Source: an uncultured Oscillospiraceae bacterium (GTDB lineage: Bacteria; Bacillota; Clostridia; Oscillospirales; Acutalibacteraceae). From it: DNA of 5,272 bases. The stretch lies in contig URDW01000140.1 of NCBI GenBank assembly GCA_900546735.1, forward strand, positions 1-5,272, in the 5' to 3' direction. Shown piece by piece: positions 5,219 through 5,272 of this stretch. Made by a program: the position numbers and the translations under genes. The notes beneath the pieces were generated by a model. It ran no database searches, was not told where the DNA came from, and saw only the letters and a list, made by a program, of their open reading frames with translations. Every line of letters starts with the position of its first letter. Position 1 is the stretch's first letter.

Positions 5219-5272
5219 GAGACTGTCGAAAAAGCCGGTTGGACCGCGCGTAGAAAAAATTTTGAAAATAGA
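5219..5272. other. Intergenic tail at the contig end, no gene seen
   Basis: These 54 bases after the hairpin hold no supported coding sequence. There is a weak 4-bp stem with a 3-base loop (CGGT/ACCG, 5236-5246) and an AT-rich end. I see no promoter with both boxes at good spacing. Confidence 0.4.

Noticed and set aside
5221..5234. GACTGTCGAAAAAG as a possible dispersed clostridial intergenic repeat
   Set aside because: It looked vaguely familiar, but there is one copy here and no internal symmetry; only a copy count in the full genome could support it.
1..5272. CRISPR array, tRNA or rRNA gene, insertion sequence, phage or toxin-antitoxin module, or a wholly new system
   Set aside because: I looked on both strands and found no spaced direct repeats, cloverleaf, transposase or phage motif; every long gene is accounted for by a known family except the small membrane protein.

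Overview
The window looks like a contig end from an anaerobic, gut-type member of the Firmicutes, probably class Clostridia and possibly Oscillospiraceae/Ruminococcaceae. This is inferred from three things: Gram-positive-style Shine-Dalgarno sites and promoters, an oxygen-sensitive radical-SAM sulfatase-maturating enzyme closely resembling the Clostridium perfringens protein, and a small two-helix membrane protein that I associate with clostridial two-component operons. Base composition is roughly balanced. The first 31 bases are not biological: they match the Illumina Nextera read-1 transposase adapter and end in the 19-bp Tn5 mosaic end, so real sequence starts at base 32.

Left third (32-1744, minus strand): a two-gene operon transcribed leftwards. 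It comprises mnmA (tRNA 2-thiouridylase) and then cysK (cysteine synthase, cut by the contig end), joined by a 4-base ATGA stop/start overlap. Both belong to cysteine/sulfur metabolism: CysK makes cysteine, and cysteine is the usual source of the sulfur that MnmA places in tRNA. A good sigma-A promoter (TTGACT-17-TATCAT) lies just upstream of mnmA, leaving a leader of only about 9 bases.

Middle (1860-2957, plus strand): a divergent gene for an anaerobic sulfatase-maturating enzyme (radical SAM plus SPASM domain). It has its own promoter (TTGCAT-17-TATAAT) back to back with the mnmA promoter. No sulfatase substrate gene is visible. One SPASM cysteine motif carries a one-residue cysteine insertion (CRGCGCRR where CxGGCRR is usual).

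Right half (3053-5192, plus strand): a three-gene operon of an OmpR/PhoB-type response regulator, a membrane histidine kinase with two helices and a very short outer loop (the two genes again overlap by ATGA), and, 20 bases on, a 126-residue two-helix membrane protein of unknown function starting at TTG. An AT-rich stretch with inverted repeats and a candidate promoter precedes it. A 9-bp GC-rich hairpin follows it, but the U-rich side faces the minus strand.

The genes are compact and mostly familiar. I see no CRISPR array, RNA gene, insertion sequence, phage gene or clearly new system. The least understood elements are the small membrane protein in the two-component operon and the altered SPASM motif. 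Gene-free gaps are all below 300 bases.
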